Positions 26,065 to 35,315 are shown, counted from the first letter of the stretch. The stretch is 64,000 nt of DNA from Pseudomonas sp. efr-133-TYG-5 (GCF_030209175.1 NZ_JARVSM010000001.1:2622873-2686872); one strand, 5' to 3'. The notes: generated by a model from the letters alone, not told the origin. Made by a program: numbers and translations.

Positions 26065-27498
26065 ATGCCGCGTGCCGCCACTTCCCTGTTTCTGCTTGCC
26101 GCCCTGCTGTTTTTCTTCGCGCTGGGCAACCATCAACTGCAAGGCTCCACCGAGGCCCGCGTTGCCGGGATCGCCATGGAGATGCATCTGGACGACGATT
26201 GGGTGACCCCGCGTCTGTTCGGCGAACCGTTTCTGGAAAAACCACCCCTGAGCCTGTGGCTGGACGCCGGCGCCCTGCGCGTGTTCGGCGTGTCGCCCTG
26301 GGCGGTGCGCCTGGCCTCGGCCGTCGCCGGATTGCTCAGCGTGATGCTGCTGTACGGCATGCTGCGCCGCTTCGAACGTCCAAAAGCCATCGCCTGGACG
26401 GCGGGGATCCTGCTGGCGACCATGGCCAGTTACTGGAGCAACGTGCGCGGGGTCGGCGAGGATGCACTGCTGGCGCTCGGGGTCACGGCGGCGCTGCTGG
26501 CATTTTTCCAGGCGCAGCGCGCATCGACGCCCGGCAACAGCCTGTTGTTCATCGTCGGTATTGCCATCGCCACCCTGAGCAAAGGGGTACTCGGCCTGGC
26601 AATGCCTGGCGTGGTGATTTTCGCGTATCTGCTGGTCGACAACCTGCTGGATCGGCGCCTGAAAGTCGGCGACTGGCTGCGCCCCGCCCTGCTGACCGCG
26701 GTCGGCCTGATTCCGCTGCTGATCTGGCTGGTGGTGCTCTATCAGCGCGGCGGTGCCCACGCGGTCGGCGAAGTGCTGTTGACCAACAGTGTCGGGCGCT
26801 TCAGCGGATCCTTCGTCGAGGCCGGGCATTACGAGCCGTTCTATTACTACCTGGCGAAGCTGCCGCAAGCGTTTTTGCCGTGGAACATTCTCGTGTACCT
26901 GGGGCTGTGGCACTTTCGCAGCGCCCTGAAGAGCAATCGCTACCTGCTGTTTTTCAGCCTGTGGATCGTGGCGCAATTCGTGATGCTGACCCTGGCGTCG
27001 AGCAAACGCACGGTGTACCTGATGTCGATGACCCCGGCCGCTGCCGTGATCGCCGCGGAATACGCGGGCGTGCTGTGGGAAAAACTCAAAGGTCGCGAAC
27101 ACGGTTTGAGCGGTTGGATCGCCCGTCACCGCCAGGCCTTGGCCGCTGGCGTACTGGCGCTGGTGATCGCCAGCTACCTGGGCGCCGCCCAGTGGGCCCT
27201 GCCCAACGCCGATAAACAACTGTCATTCCTGCCGTTGACCGCACACATCCAGGCGTTGCAGGCCGATGGGCATCAAGTGGCGCTGTTCCAAGCCAATGAA
27301 CGGGTCGGCGGTGCCAGCGTGTTCTACACCCAACGTGTGCTCAGGGGCCTGGACACCGAGGCGCAACTGCACGACTTCCTCAGCGCTGCGCCGACAAATG
27401 TAGCGGTGATGTCCGGGGACAGCGAACCCGCCGCCCCGCTGAAAGTGCTGAAGACCATGCTGGTCGGGCGCCAGGCGTATTACTTCGTCGGTTATTGA
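26065..27498 (+). CDS. ArnT-like glycosyltransferase family 39 membrane protein
   Basis: A 477-aa polytopic inner-membrane protein of the PMT/ArnT type, which moves a sugar from a polyprenyl-phosphate donor to lipid A or another envelope acceptor. Residues 1-45 carry the first membrane segment and the STEARVAGIAMEM loop. The acidic periplasmic motif is DDDWVTPRLFGEPFLEKPPL (about 41-60), where catalytic Asp/Glu residues are expected, and about ten more hydrophobic segments follow. I prefer the ATG at 26065 because the signal-anchor begins there; the ATG at 26026 would add 13 residues. The PAP2 and histidine phosphatase genes converge on it across one terminator. Confidence 0.8.
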   Translation: MPRAATSLFLLAALLFFFALGNHQLQGSTEARVAGIAMEMHLDDDWVTPRLFGEPFLEKPPLSLWLDAGALRVFGVSPWAVRLASAVAGLLSVMLLYGMLRRFERPKAIAWTAGILLATMASYWSNVRGVGEDALLALGVTAALLAFFQAQRASTPGNSLLFIVGIAIATLSKGVLGLAMPGVVIFAYLLVDNLLDRRLKVGDWLRPALLTAVGLIPLLIWLVVLYQRGGAHAVGEVLLTNSVGRFSGSFVEAGHYEPFYYYLAKLPQAFLPWNILVYLGLWHFRSALKSNRYLLFFSLWIVAQFVMLTLASSKRTVYLMSMTPAAAVIAAEYAGVLWEKLKGREHGLSGWIARHRQALAAGVLALVIASYLGAAQWALPNADKQLSFLPLTAHIQALQADGHQVALFQANERVGGASVFYTQRVLRGLDTEAQLHDFLSAAPTNVAVMSGDSEPAAPLKVLKTMLVGRQAYYFVGY

Positions 27499-27521
27499 AT
27501 CAGCGAAACCCCGGGCAATAA

Positions 27522-27547
27522 AAAACCCGCCGTCACTGGCGGGTTTT
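27522..27547. terminator. Bidirectional terminator
   Basis: AAAACCCGCC (27522-27531) pairs with GGCGGGTTTT (27538-27547). It serves the glycosyltransferase on the plus strand and the PAP2 gene on the minus strand. Confidence 0.8.
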
Positions 27548-27562
27548 CTTTGATCCCGGGGA

Positions 27563-28387
27563 TCAGGCGCAGGCTTGCGACTCCGTGGCGAAGGCCGCGC
27601 GCTGATGTTTGCCGAGCACCGGCAGTGCCAGTCGCGCCCGTCCGTAAAACGCCAGCGCCGTCAGCAGACAGGTCAACCAGACGAAGATGCCGGCCCAGAA
27701 GGTGTGGGACATGTAGTGCCAGCCCTGCAGGACGCGGGTGGTGCCGTAGACCAGCCCGAGCAGCAGCGAGCCCCACAACAGCGCCTTGGAATACCGCCAT
27801 TGGTAACGGCGCGCCACGAAGTACAGCGCGAGCATGGTGAAACCGCCGGAAGCATGGCCACCCGGCCAGCAACGGCCATCCCCGGCTTCGTGGAACAACT
27901 GGAAGTTTTCAAACCAGTCGACGCGGGCCATTTTGCCGCCGTACAAGGTGGTTTCGATCGGGCAGTAGACGCTGGTGTGCGCCTTGAGGAAGTGGATCAC
28001 CCCGGTACACAGGGCAAACGCGACCACCACGAACCAGAAGTCGCGACGGTGCGCCGTGGTGAAGCGCAGCACCGCAGCGATCCGACTGCGCTCGAGCCGC
28101 TCGCCCAGACGTGGCCGCTTCGCGGTATCGAGCAACGGCCAGACCAGCGACAGCATCGCGCCAATGAACGCTGCCTCGGCCGTCCAGTTCGGCACGATCC
28201 GCGCCCATTTGTGGGTGAACTGCTCGAAGAAGCGGTTTTGCTCGATCGGAAAGACCTGGGTCAGCGGATCGAACAGCAGATTGCTCAGCGTGATGTCGAG
28301 GTGAGTCATGTCAAAGATCAGGAACACCAGTGCCGCGCAGGCCAGAGGTATGCCGAAGTTGTACAGATGAAAGCGGCTGGGCGTCAT
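27563..28387 (-). CDS. PAP2-family membrane phosphatase
   Basis: A 274-aa integral membrane phosphatase of the PAP2 superfamily, acting on lipid phosphates or pyrophosphates at the outer face of the inner membrane. The signature motifs are CWPGGHASGGF (central) and GWHYMSHTFWAG (C-terminal), the latter with the His that attacks phosphate. There are about six hydrophobic segments. AGGA precedes the ATG at 28387. An ATG at 28417 overlaps the upstream stop (ATGA) and would add ten residues, so the start is not certain. It is the second gene of a two-gene operon with the histidine phosphatase, probably lipid A or undecaprenyl-phosphate metabolism. Confidence 0.8.
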   Translation of the reverse strand: MTPSRFHLYNFGIPLACAALVFLIFDMTHLDITLSNLLFDPLTQVFPIEQNRFFEQFTHKWARIVPNWTAEAAFIGAMLSLVWPLLDTAKRPRLGERLERSRIAAVLRFTTAHRRDFWFVVVAFALCTGVIHFLKAHTSVYCPIETTLYGGKMARVDWFENFQLFHEAGDGRCWPGGHASGGFTMLALYFVARRYQWRYSKALLWGSLLLGLVYGTTRVLQGWHYMSHTFWAGIFVWLTCLLTALAFYGRARLALPVLGKHQRAAFATESQACA

Positions 28388-28413
28388 GCTGAGTCCTGGG
28401 ATGAGAGGGCCAT

Positions 28414-29106
28414 TCATTGCAGGCTTACCGAACGCCAGTCCGAGGCTTCGATGAGTCCGAGTACTTTCGCCGTGGCCGGCTCGCCGGCGGCAACGAACAG
28501 CGCGGCACCGTAACCGGGTGTCGTGACCGGCACCTTGAGGGTTTTTTCCAGATCCGCCATGCATTCGCTGTGGGTCACCAGAATCAGGTTGCGGCCCGGC
28601 ACCTTGTGCGCCAGCGCATCCTGCAACATGCGGCCCTTGCAACTGATCAGCCAGTCTTCGCCGGTGGCGACCTTGTTGAACATGTAACCGGCGGTCTGCA
28701 CGGTGCGCATCATCGGGCTGTTATAGATGTCGGCGTGATCCAGGCCCAGGTGCTCGAACCCGGCCCCCACGCCCGCCGCAACATTGCGCGAACGCTCGGT
28801 AATGCCGTCGTTGCCGCTCAGGCACGCCGCTTTGGAGTGATCGCAACGCTCGACGTGGCGCACCAGAACGATCATCTCGCCCCGGTCCCAGCCGGCCTGC
28901 AGCGCCTGCGCCCCGCGCACGTTGCCATGCGCCAGATCCGGTACCGCCGCCGGTGCCAGCAACCACAGGGTCAGCGGCAGCACCAGCGCCAGCGCCGCCA
29001 GTACCACCCAGGTATTTCGATATCGGCCCAGGCCACTCAGGCTGAGCGAGCGCTTCACGCCAGACAGATTCAGTCGCAGTTCCACATCAAGCCGCCTCAC
29101 CGGCAT
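28414..29106 (-). CDS. Membrane-anchored histidine phosphatase
   Basis: A 230-aa protein of the phosphoglycerate-mutase-like histidine phosphatase family. The catalytic motif is LVRHVERCD (about 81-89), where RHxE replaces the common RHG, and the second His lies in VTHSEC. One membrane segment (about 32-52) precedes the domain, so the enzyme should face the periplasm. Its stop overlaps a possible start of the PAP2 gene. The substrate is unknown; the neighbours suggest a lipid- or sugar-phosphate of the envelope. Confidence 0.7.
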   Translation of the reverse strand: MPVRRLDVELRLNLSGVKRSLSLSGLGRYRNTWVVLAALALVLPLTLWLLAPAAVPDLAHGNVRGAQALQAGWDRGEMIVLVRHVERCDHSKAACLSGNDGITERSRNVAAGVGAGFEHLGLDHADIYNSPMMRTVQTAGYMFNKVATGEDWLISCKGRMLQDALAHKVPGRNLILVTHSECMADLEKTLKVPVTTPGYGAALFVAAGEPATAKVLGLIEASDWRSVSLQ

Positions 29107-29349
29107 GCACCACCTCGATTAGATGCGGCGAGGGTAAAGAGGCCGGCGTGGGCAACCGGTGAAACCCATGTGAAAAAAGTCTTGGGCTGCGTGCATGAAG
29201 GCCGCTTGCAGAATCTGTCTGACAAAATCCTTTCAGCTCTCGCGATTGCGGCCGATACAGTCCTGCTACACACCTTGCTGGCTCAAAAAAACAACAATCT
29301 TCCAGCCTAACCAACGATCAAGAGACACAACGTTTCTGGAGGAATTGTG

Positions 29350-31269
29350 ATGAATAGCTGGTTCGGCAACATCAGCGTGAACCTCAAACTGGGGCTGGGA
29401 TTCGGCCTCGTCCTGGCACTGACCTGCATCCTCGCCCTGACCGGCTGGACCAGCCTGGGCGGCCTGATTGACCGCAGCAACTGGATGAGCGACATCACCC
29501 AGCTCAATGCCGGCCTGACCAAACTGCGCGTGGTGCGCCTGCAATACATGCTGACCAACGGCGACGAAACCGCCGCACAGAACGTGCAGACCACCCTGGA
29601 AGGCTTTGCCGCCCAACAGCAGGCGCTGATCAGCAAATTCAAGAGCCCGGAAAACGTCAAGCTGCTCAAGGAGCAGGCGGCGACCATCGCCGAATACCAG
29701 ACGTCCCTGAACAAGATGCGCAACGCGTACCGCACTGGCAACACCGCGCGCGACACCATGGGCGCCAATGCCGAGACGGCGTACAACCTGATCGAAGCGA
29801 TCAGCAACCGCGTCCAGCAACTGCCCATGAGCGAACAGCGTTTCGAGCAGTTCCAGGCCATCACCGCCGCCAAGGAAGCGTTTATTCTGGCGCGCTACGA
29901 AGTGCGTGGCTACACCGCCACCACCAACGCCGAAACCGAACAGAAAGCCGTCGGCCAGCTCGACGTGGCCATCAACAGCCTCAAGCAGCTGAACGTGCAT
30001 TTCGCCGACAGCCAGCAAGACGCCCTGCGTCAGCTGGAAACCGCCCTGGGCAACTACCGCAGTGCCTTGCAGGCGTACAAGAACGCCAACAGCGAAGCGG
30101 TGCAGGCGCGCAAGGAAATGACCGACCAGGGCACCACCATCGTCGCCCTGAGCGAGCAGCTGTACCAGATCCAGCTCGACCGTCGTGACGCCGAAAGCGC
30201 CCAGGCCCGCACCCTGCAACTGATCAGCACCCTGCTGGCGTTGCTGGTGGGCATCATCGCCGCCGTGGTCATCACCCGGCAGATCACCCGGCCGCTGCAG
30301 GACACCCTGGCCGTGGTCGAACGCATCGCCGGCGGCGACCTGACGCAGAACATCACGGTCACCCGCCGCGACGAACTCGGCGTGCTGCAACAAGGCATCG
30401 TGCGCATGGGCGTGACCCTGCGCGACCTGATCAGCGGCATCCGCGACGGCGTCACCCAGATCGCCAGCGCCGCCGAAGAACTCTCGGCCGTCACCGAGCA
30501 GACCAGCGCCGGCGTCAACAGCCAGAAGGTCGAGACCGATCAGGTGGCCACGGCCATGCACGAAATGACGGCCACCGTGCAGGAAGTCGCGCGCAACGCC
30601 GAAGAAGCTTCGCAAGCCGCTGCCGCCGCGGATGGCGAGGCCCGTGAAGGCGACAAAGTGGTGAATGAAGCCATCGCGCAGATCGAGCGTCTGGCCAGCG
30701 AAGTGGTGCGTTCGACCGAAGCCATGAGCGTGCTGCAACAGGAAAGCGACAAGATCGGCAGCGTCATGGACGTGATCAAGGCCGTGGCCGAACAGACCAA
30801 CCTGCTGGCGCTCAACGCCGCCATCGAAGCGGCCCGTGCCGGTGAAGCCGGCCGTGGTTTTGCCGTGGTTGCCGACGAAGTCCGTGGCCTGGCCCAGCGC
30901 ACGCAGAAATCCACCGAGGAAATCGAAGGCCTGGTGGCCGGTCTGCAGAACGGCACGCAACAGGTGTCGGCCGTGATGAACAACAGCCGCGCCCTGACCG
31001 ACAGCAGCGTCGCCCTCACGCGCAAGGCCGGCTCGTCCCTGGAAAACATCACCCGCACGGTGTCGAACATCCAGTCGATGAACCAGCAGATCGCCGCCGC
31101 CGCCGAGCAGCAAAGCGCCGTGGCCGAAGAGATCAGCCGCAGCATCATCAACGTGCGCGACGTCTCGGAACAGACTGCCGCCGCCAGCGATGAAACCGCC
31201 AAGTCCAGCGTCGAGCTGGCGCGCCTGGGTGGTCAGTTGCAGCAGATGGTCAGCCACTTCCGCGTGTAA
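29350..31269 (+). CDS. HBM-type methyl-accepting chemotaxis protein
   Basis: A 639-aa chemoreceptor. Membrane segment 1 is at about 10-30. A long all-helical periplasmic region (about 40-280) has the features of the helical bimodular (HBM) domain of McpS-type receptors, which bind organic acids. Membrane segment 2 is at about 285-305, then HAMP, then the signalling coiled coil. The conserved hairpin tip [20 protein letters not shown] starts near residue 481. There is no C-terminal CheR-binding pentapeptide. A GTG three bases upstream could also start translation; GGAGG lies before both. The ligand is inferred from the domain type only. It is a single-gene unit closed by a strong terminator. 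Confidence 0.9.
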   Translation: MNSWFGNISVNLKLGLGFGLVLALTCILALTGWTSLGGLIDRSNWMSDITQLNAGLTKLRVVRLQYMLTNGDETAAQNVQTTLEGFAAQQQALISKFKSPENVKLLKEQAATIAEYQTSLNKMRNAYRTGNTARDTMGANAETAYNLIEAISNRVQQLPMSEQRFEQFQAITAAKEAFILARYEVRGYTATTNAETEQKAVGQLDVAINSLKQLNVHFADSQQDALRQLETALGNYRSALQAYKNANSEAVQARKEMTDQGTTIVALSEQLYQIQLDRRDAESAQARTLQLISTLLALLVGIIAAVVITRQITRPLQDTLAVVERIAGGDLTQNITVTRRDELGVLQQGIVRMGVTLRDLISGIRDGVTQIASAAEELSAVTEQTSAGVNSQKVETDQVATAMHEMTATVQEVARNAEEASQAAAAADGEAREGDKVVNEAIAQIERLASEVVRSTEAMSVLQQESDKIGSVMDVIKAVAEQTNLLALNAAIEAARAGEAGRGFAVVADEVRGLAQRTQKSTEEIEGLVAGLQNGTQQVSAVMNNSRALTDSSVALTRKAGSSLENITRTVSNIQSMNQQIAAAAEQQSAVAEEISRSIINVRDVSEQTAAASDETAKSSVELARLGGQLQQMVSHFRV

Positions 31270-31294
31270 AGTCTGCATACGAAAGCCGAAGTAT

Positions 31295-31326
31295 AAAAAA
31301 GGGCAGCTGAACGCTGCCCTTTTTTT
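31295..31326. terminator. Intrinsic terminator after the chemoreceptor
   Basis: AAAAAAGGGCAGC pairs with GCTGCCCTTTTTT around a TGAAC loop, with T-tracts in both directions. Confidence 0.85.
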
Positions 31327-31495
31327 GTCCTGAAATTGCGATCTTCAGCAATTGGATGAAGCGTTTCGACCCGCAATGAAGGGCCGGATTTAACGGGGAC
31401 GAGTACCCACCAAGCCATGCACCACGCGACTGACTCACTTATCTACGCATCTGTTCTACGTTATGACTTGATCTCTCAGGACGAGGCGTCGAATG

Positions 31496-31546
31496 AAAAG
31501 CCCTCAGTCGCAATATTAATAAACCATTTGCAGCTGAGGGCTTTTT
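31496..31546. terminator. Long-loop terminator hairpin
   Basis: AAAAGCCCTCAG (31496-31507) pairs with CTGAGGGCTTTT (31534-31545) around a 26-base AT-rich loop. On the minus strand it lies 30 bases after the toxin gene. No plus-strand gene is seen between the chemoreceptor and it (31327-31495). Confidence 0.55.
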
Positions 31547-31576
31547 ACCAAGGTGAGTTCAGCGACTGTCATTCAC

Positions 31577-31996
31577 TTAGATCACCCAAGGGTTAATTAC
31601 CTCAACCCCGCTGAACTCAAAATCCTTCACGTTACGAGTAACAATCGGCACTCCATGAGATCGACAAATGGCTGCAATTTGCGAATCAGCCATCGATGCG
31701 GCTCGCCCCTTTGATTCGCAATCTGAAACCAGCGTCGCGTACTCAACCGCTGCATGAGCATCGAATGGAAAAATGCGTCCGGCGAAATCCTCTTCGAACA
31801 TTGCCATGGCTTGGGCTTCAAGATTTTGCTTGCGCTTGCCCGAAGGCAGCCGCGCAATTCCGTGAAGTATTTCTGCCACTGTTATCGCGCTGACTGCCAA
31901 ATCCATCGCGGCTTGCGCATCAATCCAGGCAAGCACCCTGGCATCGGGTTCAACGCGCATCAACTCTGAAAGAACGTTGGTATCGAGCACTATCAT
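31577..31996 (-). CDS. fitB: PIN-domain toxin, FitB/VapC-like
   Basis: A 139-aa PIN-domain ribonuclease, expected to cut RNA and stop growth when free of antitoxin. The acidic metal site is visible: Asp5 in MIVLDTNVLSE, Glu in TVAEILHGI, Asp in SMADSQIAAI and the terminal TRNVKDF. Length and the ADSQIAAIC motif fit the FitB/VapC subgroup. Its ATG overlaps the antitoxin stop by four bases. All four acidic positions are present, so it should be active. Confidence 0.85.
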   Translation of the reverse strand: MIVLDTNVLSELMRVEPDARVLAWIDAQAAMDLAVSAITVAEILHGIARLPSGKRKQNLEAQAMAMFEEDFAGRIFPFDAHAAVEYATLVSDCESKGRAASMADSQIAAICRSHGVPIVTRNVKDFEFSGVEVINPWVI

Positions 31997-32238
31997 TCAG
32001 AAAAATCCACCCCGGCAGCTTTCTCTGCACGCTCTGGCAGATCGAGGCTCACTCCGCCGACAGTACTGAACCTGTTGCGTATCCGGCTTCCAAGACCTCC
32101 GGCGCGAGCGACTGTTGCCAAAGCCCGGCCGAGTATCAGACGAGCCTCCTCTTCCATGGAGTGTCCGTTATGAGCGGCAGTAATCCGCAATTGCTCCTTG
32201 AGCTTTTCATCAAGGTTTCGAATGGTGATGCTGGCCAT
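31993..32238 (-). CDS. fitA: FitA-like ribbon-helix-helix antitoxin
   Basis: An 81-aa antitoxin. The N-terminal ribbon-helix-helix (MASITIRNLDEKLKEQLR through HNGHSMEEEARLIL) should bind DNA as a dimer. The C-terminal third, ending in LPERAEKAAGVDFSE, should bind and block the PIN toxin. A strong GGAGG precedes the ATG at 32238, so the nine residues further upstream in frame are not used. The operator palindrome overlaps its ribosome binding site, which fits autorepression. Confidence 0.85.
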   Translation of the reverse strand: MASITIRNLDEKLKEQLRITAAHNGHSMEEEARLILGRALATVARAGGLGSRIRNRFSTVGGVSLDLPERAEKAAGVDFSE

Positions 32239-32245
32239 GATGCCT

Positions 32246-32275
32246 CCTGCAATCAATGAAATCATTGATTGCAGG
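32246..32275. promoter_or_regulatory. 30-bp palindromic operator of the toxin-antitoxin pair
   Basis: Two perfect 14-base arms (CCTGCAATCAATGA and TCATTGATTGCAGG) are separated by AA. The palindrome begins eight bases upstream of the antitoxin ATG and overlaps its Shine-Dalgarno. In FitAB systems the antitoxin-toxin complex binds an inverted repeat in its own promoter, so this is the probable operator. Confidence 0.75.
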
Positions 32276-32280
32276 CTAAC

Positions 32281-32703
32281 ACACAGAATTGCTGCAATTT
32301 GAAAATCTGCCAGACGGCCGATTTACCGTGCACCTCGCGGCCGCAATGCCGACGGCGTGAAAACGCGAATCCTCCGGCAGCAGTTGCGCAAAGTCGGCGG
32401 TCATTGCCTCTTCGTTATCCAGGCGAAGCGGCACACCCGAGCCTGGATCAGTTGCTGAATGGCGATCTGCAGGTGCCGCTTTGAGCGCACCGCCGATTCG
32501 CCGGCATCTGGTGGAAAAGATGTTCGGCTGCTGGCTGCAATACGCGCGCTAGATCGCCGACACCGACATCTCGCCGTCTCGGTGCGCACGCTACAACGCC
32601 AGTTGCATCAGGCCGGCACACGCTCATTTCACCGCACGTTCAAGAACCGGCGCGAGATGCCGCGCGGCGAGTTCCGTCAGACTCACTGGGCATCGAACGA
32701 TAG
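32281..32703. other. Scar of decayed genes
   Basis: Apart from the AraC-like remnant listed separately, the minus strand at about 32330-32440 reads like a coding fragment (PLRLDNEEAMTADFAQLLPE) without start or continuity. No intact gene is present. The region seems to be the residue of at least two deleted genes. Confidence 0.4.
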
Positions 32704-32707
32704 CTAG
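32459..32707 (+). pseudogene. AraC-family regulator remnant
   Basis: The frame contains VSVRTLQRQLHQAGT, typical of the first helix-turn-helix of AraC regulators, joined directly to SFHRTFKN...PRGEFRQTH, typical of the second one. About thirty residues that normally lie between are deleted, and the ligand-binding part is missing. It is a non-functional remnant. Confidence 0.6.
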
Positions 32708-33072
32708 AGGCTGATGGCGTTGGTGAACACCAGCCGATTGCCGAACGGATCGGCGATGGTCATGTCCTGGCTGCCCCATGGCATGGCCTGGATCTGCGGG
32801 TGCGAGAACGGGTAATCCTTGGCCAGCAACTGCTGCTGGAACGCCTCCAGTTCATCGGTCTCGATGCGCAACGCCGAACCCGGGGTCGCATCGCCATGAT
32901 GCTCCGACAGGTGCAGCACACATTCGCCTCGCGACACCTGCAGGTACAGCGGGAAGTTCGCTTCGAAACGATGCTGCCAGTCGATCGTGAAGCCGAGGAA
33001 GTCGACGTAGAACTCGACAGCCTTGGCCTCATCGAAAATCCGCAGGATCGGAGTGGTTTTGCCGAAGCTCAT
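32704..33072 (-). CDS. Glyoxalase/bleomycin-resistance-fold protein
   Basis: A 122-aa protein of the vicinal-oxygen-chelate fold. Features are the N-terminal TPILRIFDEAKAVEFYVDFLGF, HLSEHHGD in the middle and IADPFGNRLVF at the end, with several His/Glu that can hold a metal. GGGAG precedes the ATG at 33072. Members of this small group are annotated as glyoxalase superfamily proteins or resistance proteins; the substrate is not predictable. Confidence 0.8.
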   Translation of the reverse strand: MSFGKTTPILRIFDEAKAVEFYVDFLGFTIDWQHRFEANFPLYLQVSRGECVLHLSEHHGDATPGSALRIETDELEAFQQQLLAKDYPFSHPQIQAMPWGSQDMTIADPFGNRLVFTNAISL

Positions 33073-33192
33073 GGGGTGCTCCCTGACTGATTTGGGCCCC
33101 ACCGTGCAGATGGGGTGGATGTCAGCAATTCGGCGCGACGCCGGCTTTCTTTAATTGCAATGTGCCACTACTGTGACGCACTGCGCGAAACG

Positions 33193-34650
33193 TCAGCGAA
33201 AGTTGTCGCGCAAATCACCCTGGCGGGCGAGAAAGCGCCCTGCTCTCTGGCCATTCGCCTGGCCATCGCGATAGCTCAGGACGCCGTTGATCCACACCCC
33301 TTCAATACCCTGGGCTGGCTGTTGCGGGTCGCTGAAATCCGCCACGTCACGCACGGTTGCCGGATCGAACAGGACCAGGTCGGCCCAGTTGCCTGGACGA
33401 ATCTCGCCGCGGTCGTGCAGGCCAAAACGTGCGGCCGACAGGCCGGTCATCTTGTGCACGGCGGTGTGCAGCGCAAACAGGCCGACGTCGCGGCTGAAAT
33501 GCCCGAGCACCCGCGGGAACGCGCCCCACAGGCGCGGGTGCGGGAACGGATCCTCCGGCAAGCCGTCGGAGCCGACCATTGTCAGCGGATGGGCGAGAAT
33601 CCGCCGAACGTCGTTTTCATCCATGCCGTAATACACCGCACCGGCCGGTTGCAGGCGCCTGGCGGCGTCGAGCAAGGGCAGGTTCCATTCGGCGGCGATG
33701 TCGATCAGGTCGCGCCCGCTGACGTCAGGGTGTGGCGTCGACCAGGTGATGGTGATGCGGTGGGCGTCGGTGACCTGTTTCAGATCCAGGGTCGAGGAGC
33801 TGGCCGCATAGGGATAGCAGTCGCAGCCCACCGCCTGGTTTTTCGCCGCTGCTTCGAGCGATGCAAGCAGCTGCGGACTGCGCCCCCAGTTACCGACCCC
33901 GGCGCATTTGAGGTGGGAAATGATCACCGGCGACGTTGCATGCCGGCCGATGTGAAAGGCCTCGGCCATTGCCTCCAGGACCGGCTCGAATTCGCTGCGC
34001 AAGTGCGTGGTGTACACAGCACCGAACGCCGTGAGTTCTTCGCTCAACTGCATGACTTCATCGGTCGCGGCGCTGAACGCGCTGGCGTAGGCCAGCCCGG
34101 TGGACAAGCCCAGGGCGCCCGCCTCGAGGCTTTCGCGCAGCTGCGTGCGCATGGCGCTGATTTCGCTGGGCGTCGCCGTGCGGTACAAGTCGTCGAGGTG
34201 GTTGCTGCGCAACGCCGTGTGGCCGACCAGCGCCGCGACGTTCAGCGTGGGCCGCACCGCTTCGACGGCCTCACGGTAATCGCTGAAGCGTGGGTAAACG
34301 AACGCGGCGGCGCTCCCCAGCAGGTTCATCGGGTCCGGTGGATTGCCCTGCAGCGTGACCGGCGACGCGCTGATCCCGCAGTTGCCGACGATCACCGTGG
34401 TCACGCCCTGGCTGAGCTTGGGCAGCATCTGCGGCTGGCGGATGACCACCGTGTCGTCGTGGGTGTGCACGTCGATGAAGCCCGGGGCGAGCACCCGGCC
34501 AGCGGCGTCGAAGGTTTCGCTTGCGGTGGCATCGTGCAAGTCGCCGATGCGCTCGATGCGGCCGTTGCGAATCGCCACGTCGGCCGGGTAACCGGGCACG
34601 TTGCTGCCGTCGATGACCAGGGCGTTGCGAATCAGCGTGTCGTACAGCAT
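33193..34650 (-). CDS. D-aminoacylase-like amidohydrolase
   Basis: A 485-aa metal-dependent amidohydrolase resembling N-acyl-D-amino-acid deacylases. The metal motif is GFIDVHTHDD (about 64-73). Further conserved pieces are VGNCGIS with the zinc-ligand Cys, ISHLKCAG, and GSDGLPEDPFPHPRLWG near the end with the catalytic Asp. GGGAG precedes the ATG. Known family members hydrolyse N-acyl-D-amino acids; some act on dipeptides or related amides. It is the last gene of the five-gene operon starting with the carbamoyltransferase, 26 bases after the YdcF-like gene, which points to a special substrate rather than general scavenging. Confidence 0.82.
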   Translation of the reverse strand: MLYDTLIRNALVIDGSNVPGYPADVAIRNGRIERIGDLHDATASETFDAAGRVLAPGFIDVHTHDDTVVIRQPQMLPKLSQGVTTVIVGNCGISASPVTLQGNPPDPMNLLGSAAAFVYPRFSDYREAVEAVRPTLNVAALVGHTALRSNHLDDLYRTATPSEISAMRTQLRESLEAGALGLSTGLAYASAFSAATDEVMQLSEELTAFGAVYTTHLRSEFEPVLEAMAEAFHIGRHATSPVIISHLKCAGVGNWGRSPQLLASLEAAAKNQAVGCDCYPYAASSSTLDLKQVTDAHRITITWSTPHPDVSGRDLIDIAAEWNLPLLDAARRLQPAGAVYYGMDENDVRRILAHPLTMVGSDGLPEDPFPHPRLWGAFPRVLGHFSRDVGLFALHTAVHKMTGLSAARFGLHDRGEIRPGNWADLVLFDPATVRDVADFSDPQQPAQGIEGVWINGVLSYRDGQANGQRAGRFLARQGDLRDNFR

Positions 34651-34676
34651 GTCAGTCTCCCGGCGGGAGTCCGGCA

Positions 34677-35315
34677 TCAACTCCTGCCCTTGATCAAATG
34701 GTGATCGAACCCTTGTTCCACCAGGTAACGCCAGGCCACCTGCACCTCGTCGGGGATGGCCTGCTCGACCTGAAATCCCAGCGCAGGGTAAACCATGATG
34801 CGGTGCACATCCCCCACCATTTCGTCGATCACGCCGAGCACGCCGACCAGAGGGCTGACCTCGGCGGGAAAATCGAACGCCGGCGCATCCACCCAGGCTT
34901 CCAGGCCCGGCCACTGCACCGGCAAGGTCAGCGCCACGCGCCGGATCGAGTTGGGCTTGGTCAGGAAGGTCGCGCTGCGCACGTCGGGAAACATCTGCCG
35001 GGCCAACGCGATGTTTTCGGCGAAATTGGTCGCGCGGGTTTCCAGGCTGAACTGATCCGCCGTCACGCCCTGCGCCATCGCGTGCTCGGCAAAAATATCG
35101 GCTTCGCTGCGAGTCCACAGATGCCGGGTCCAGTTGCCGGTATTGCCGGTGAACAGCAGGTGCGGGGCGACGCCGGCCTTGAGCAACTGGCAGGCGTAGT
35201 CGCAGACCCGCAGGTCGTAGGAACCGCACACCACGATCAGTTCACAGGGCTGGTGCCGACGTCCCGCTGCGAGGAACGTCCAGAGTACGCTGGCGTGCTG
35301 CAAGGTCAGTGTCAT
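34677..35315 (-). CDS. YdcF/ElyC-like DUF218 protein
   Basis: A 212-aa protein of the DUF218 (SanA/ElyC/YdcF) family, with the conserved ELIVVCGSYD strand and later ETRATNFAENIALA motif. Unlike ElyC and SanA it has no membrane anchor, so it is like E. coli YdcF, which binds S-adenosylmethionine in crystals but has no settled role. Its start overlaps the HAD gene stop by four bases. The context suggests a step in the same pathway. Confidence 0.75.
   Translation of the reverse strand: MTLTLQHASVLWTFLAAGRRHQPCELIVVCGSYDLRVCDYACQLLKAGVAPHLLFTGNTGNWTRHLWTRSEADIFAEHAMAQGVTADQFSLETRATNFAENIALARQMFPDVRSATFLTKPNSIRRVALTLPVQWPGLEAWVDAPAFDFPAEVSPLVGVLGVIDEMVGDVHRIMVYPALGFQVEQAIPDEVQVAWRYLVEQGFDHHLIKGRS

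Noticed and set aside
29266..31278. 670-aa open frame opposite the chemoreceptor
   Set aside because: It is the antisense shadow of a GC-rich coding sequence; it is His/Gly/Asp-rich, low in complexity and matches no family.
33193..35229. N-terminal extension of the amidohydrolase by about 190 residues
   Set aside because: The upstream frame overlaps the YdcF-like gene and has no family similarity; the ATG at 34650 has a good ribosome binding site.
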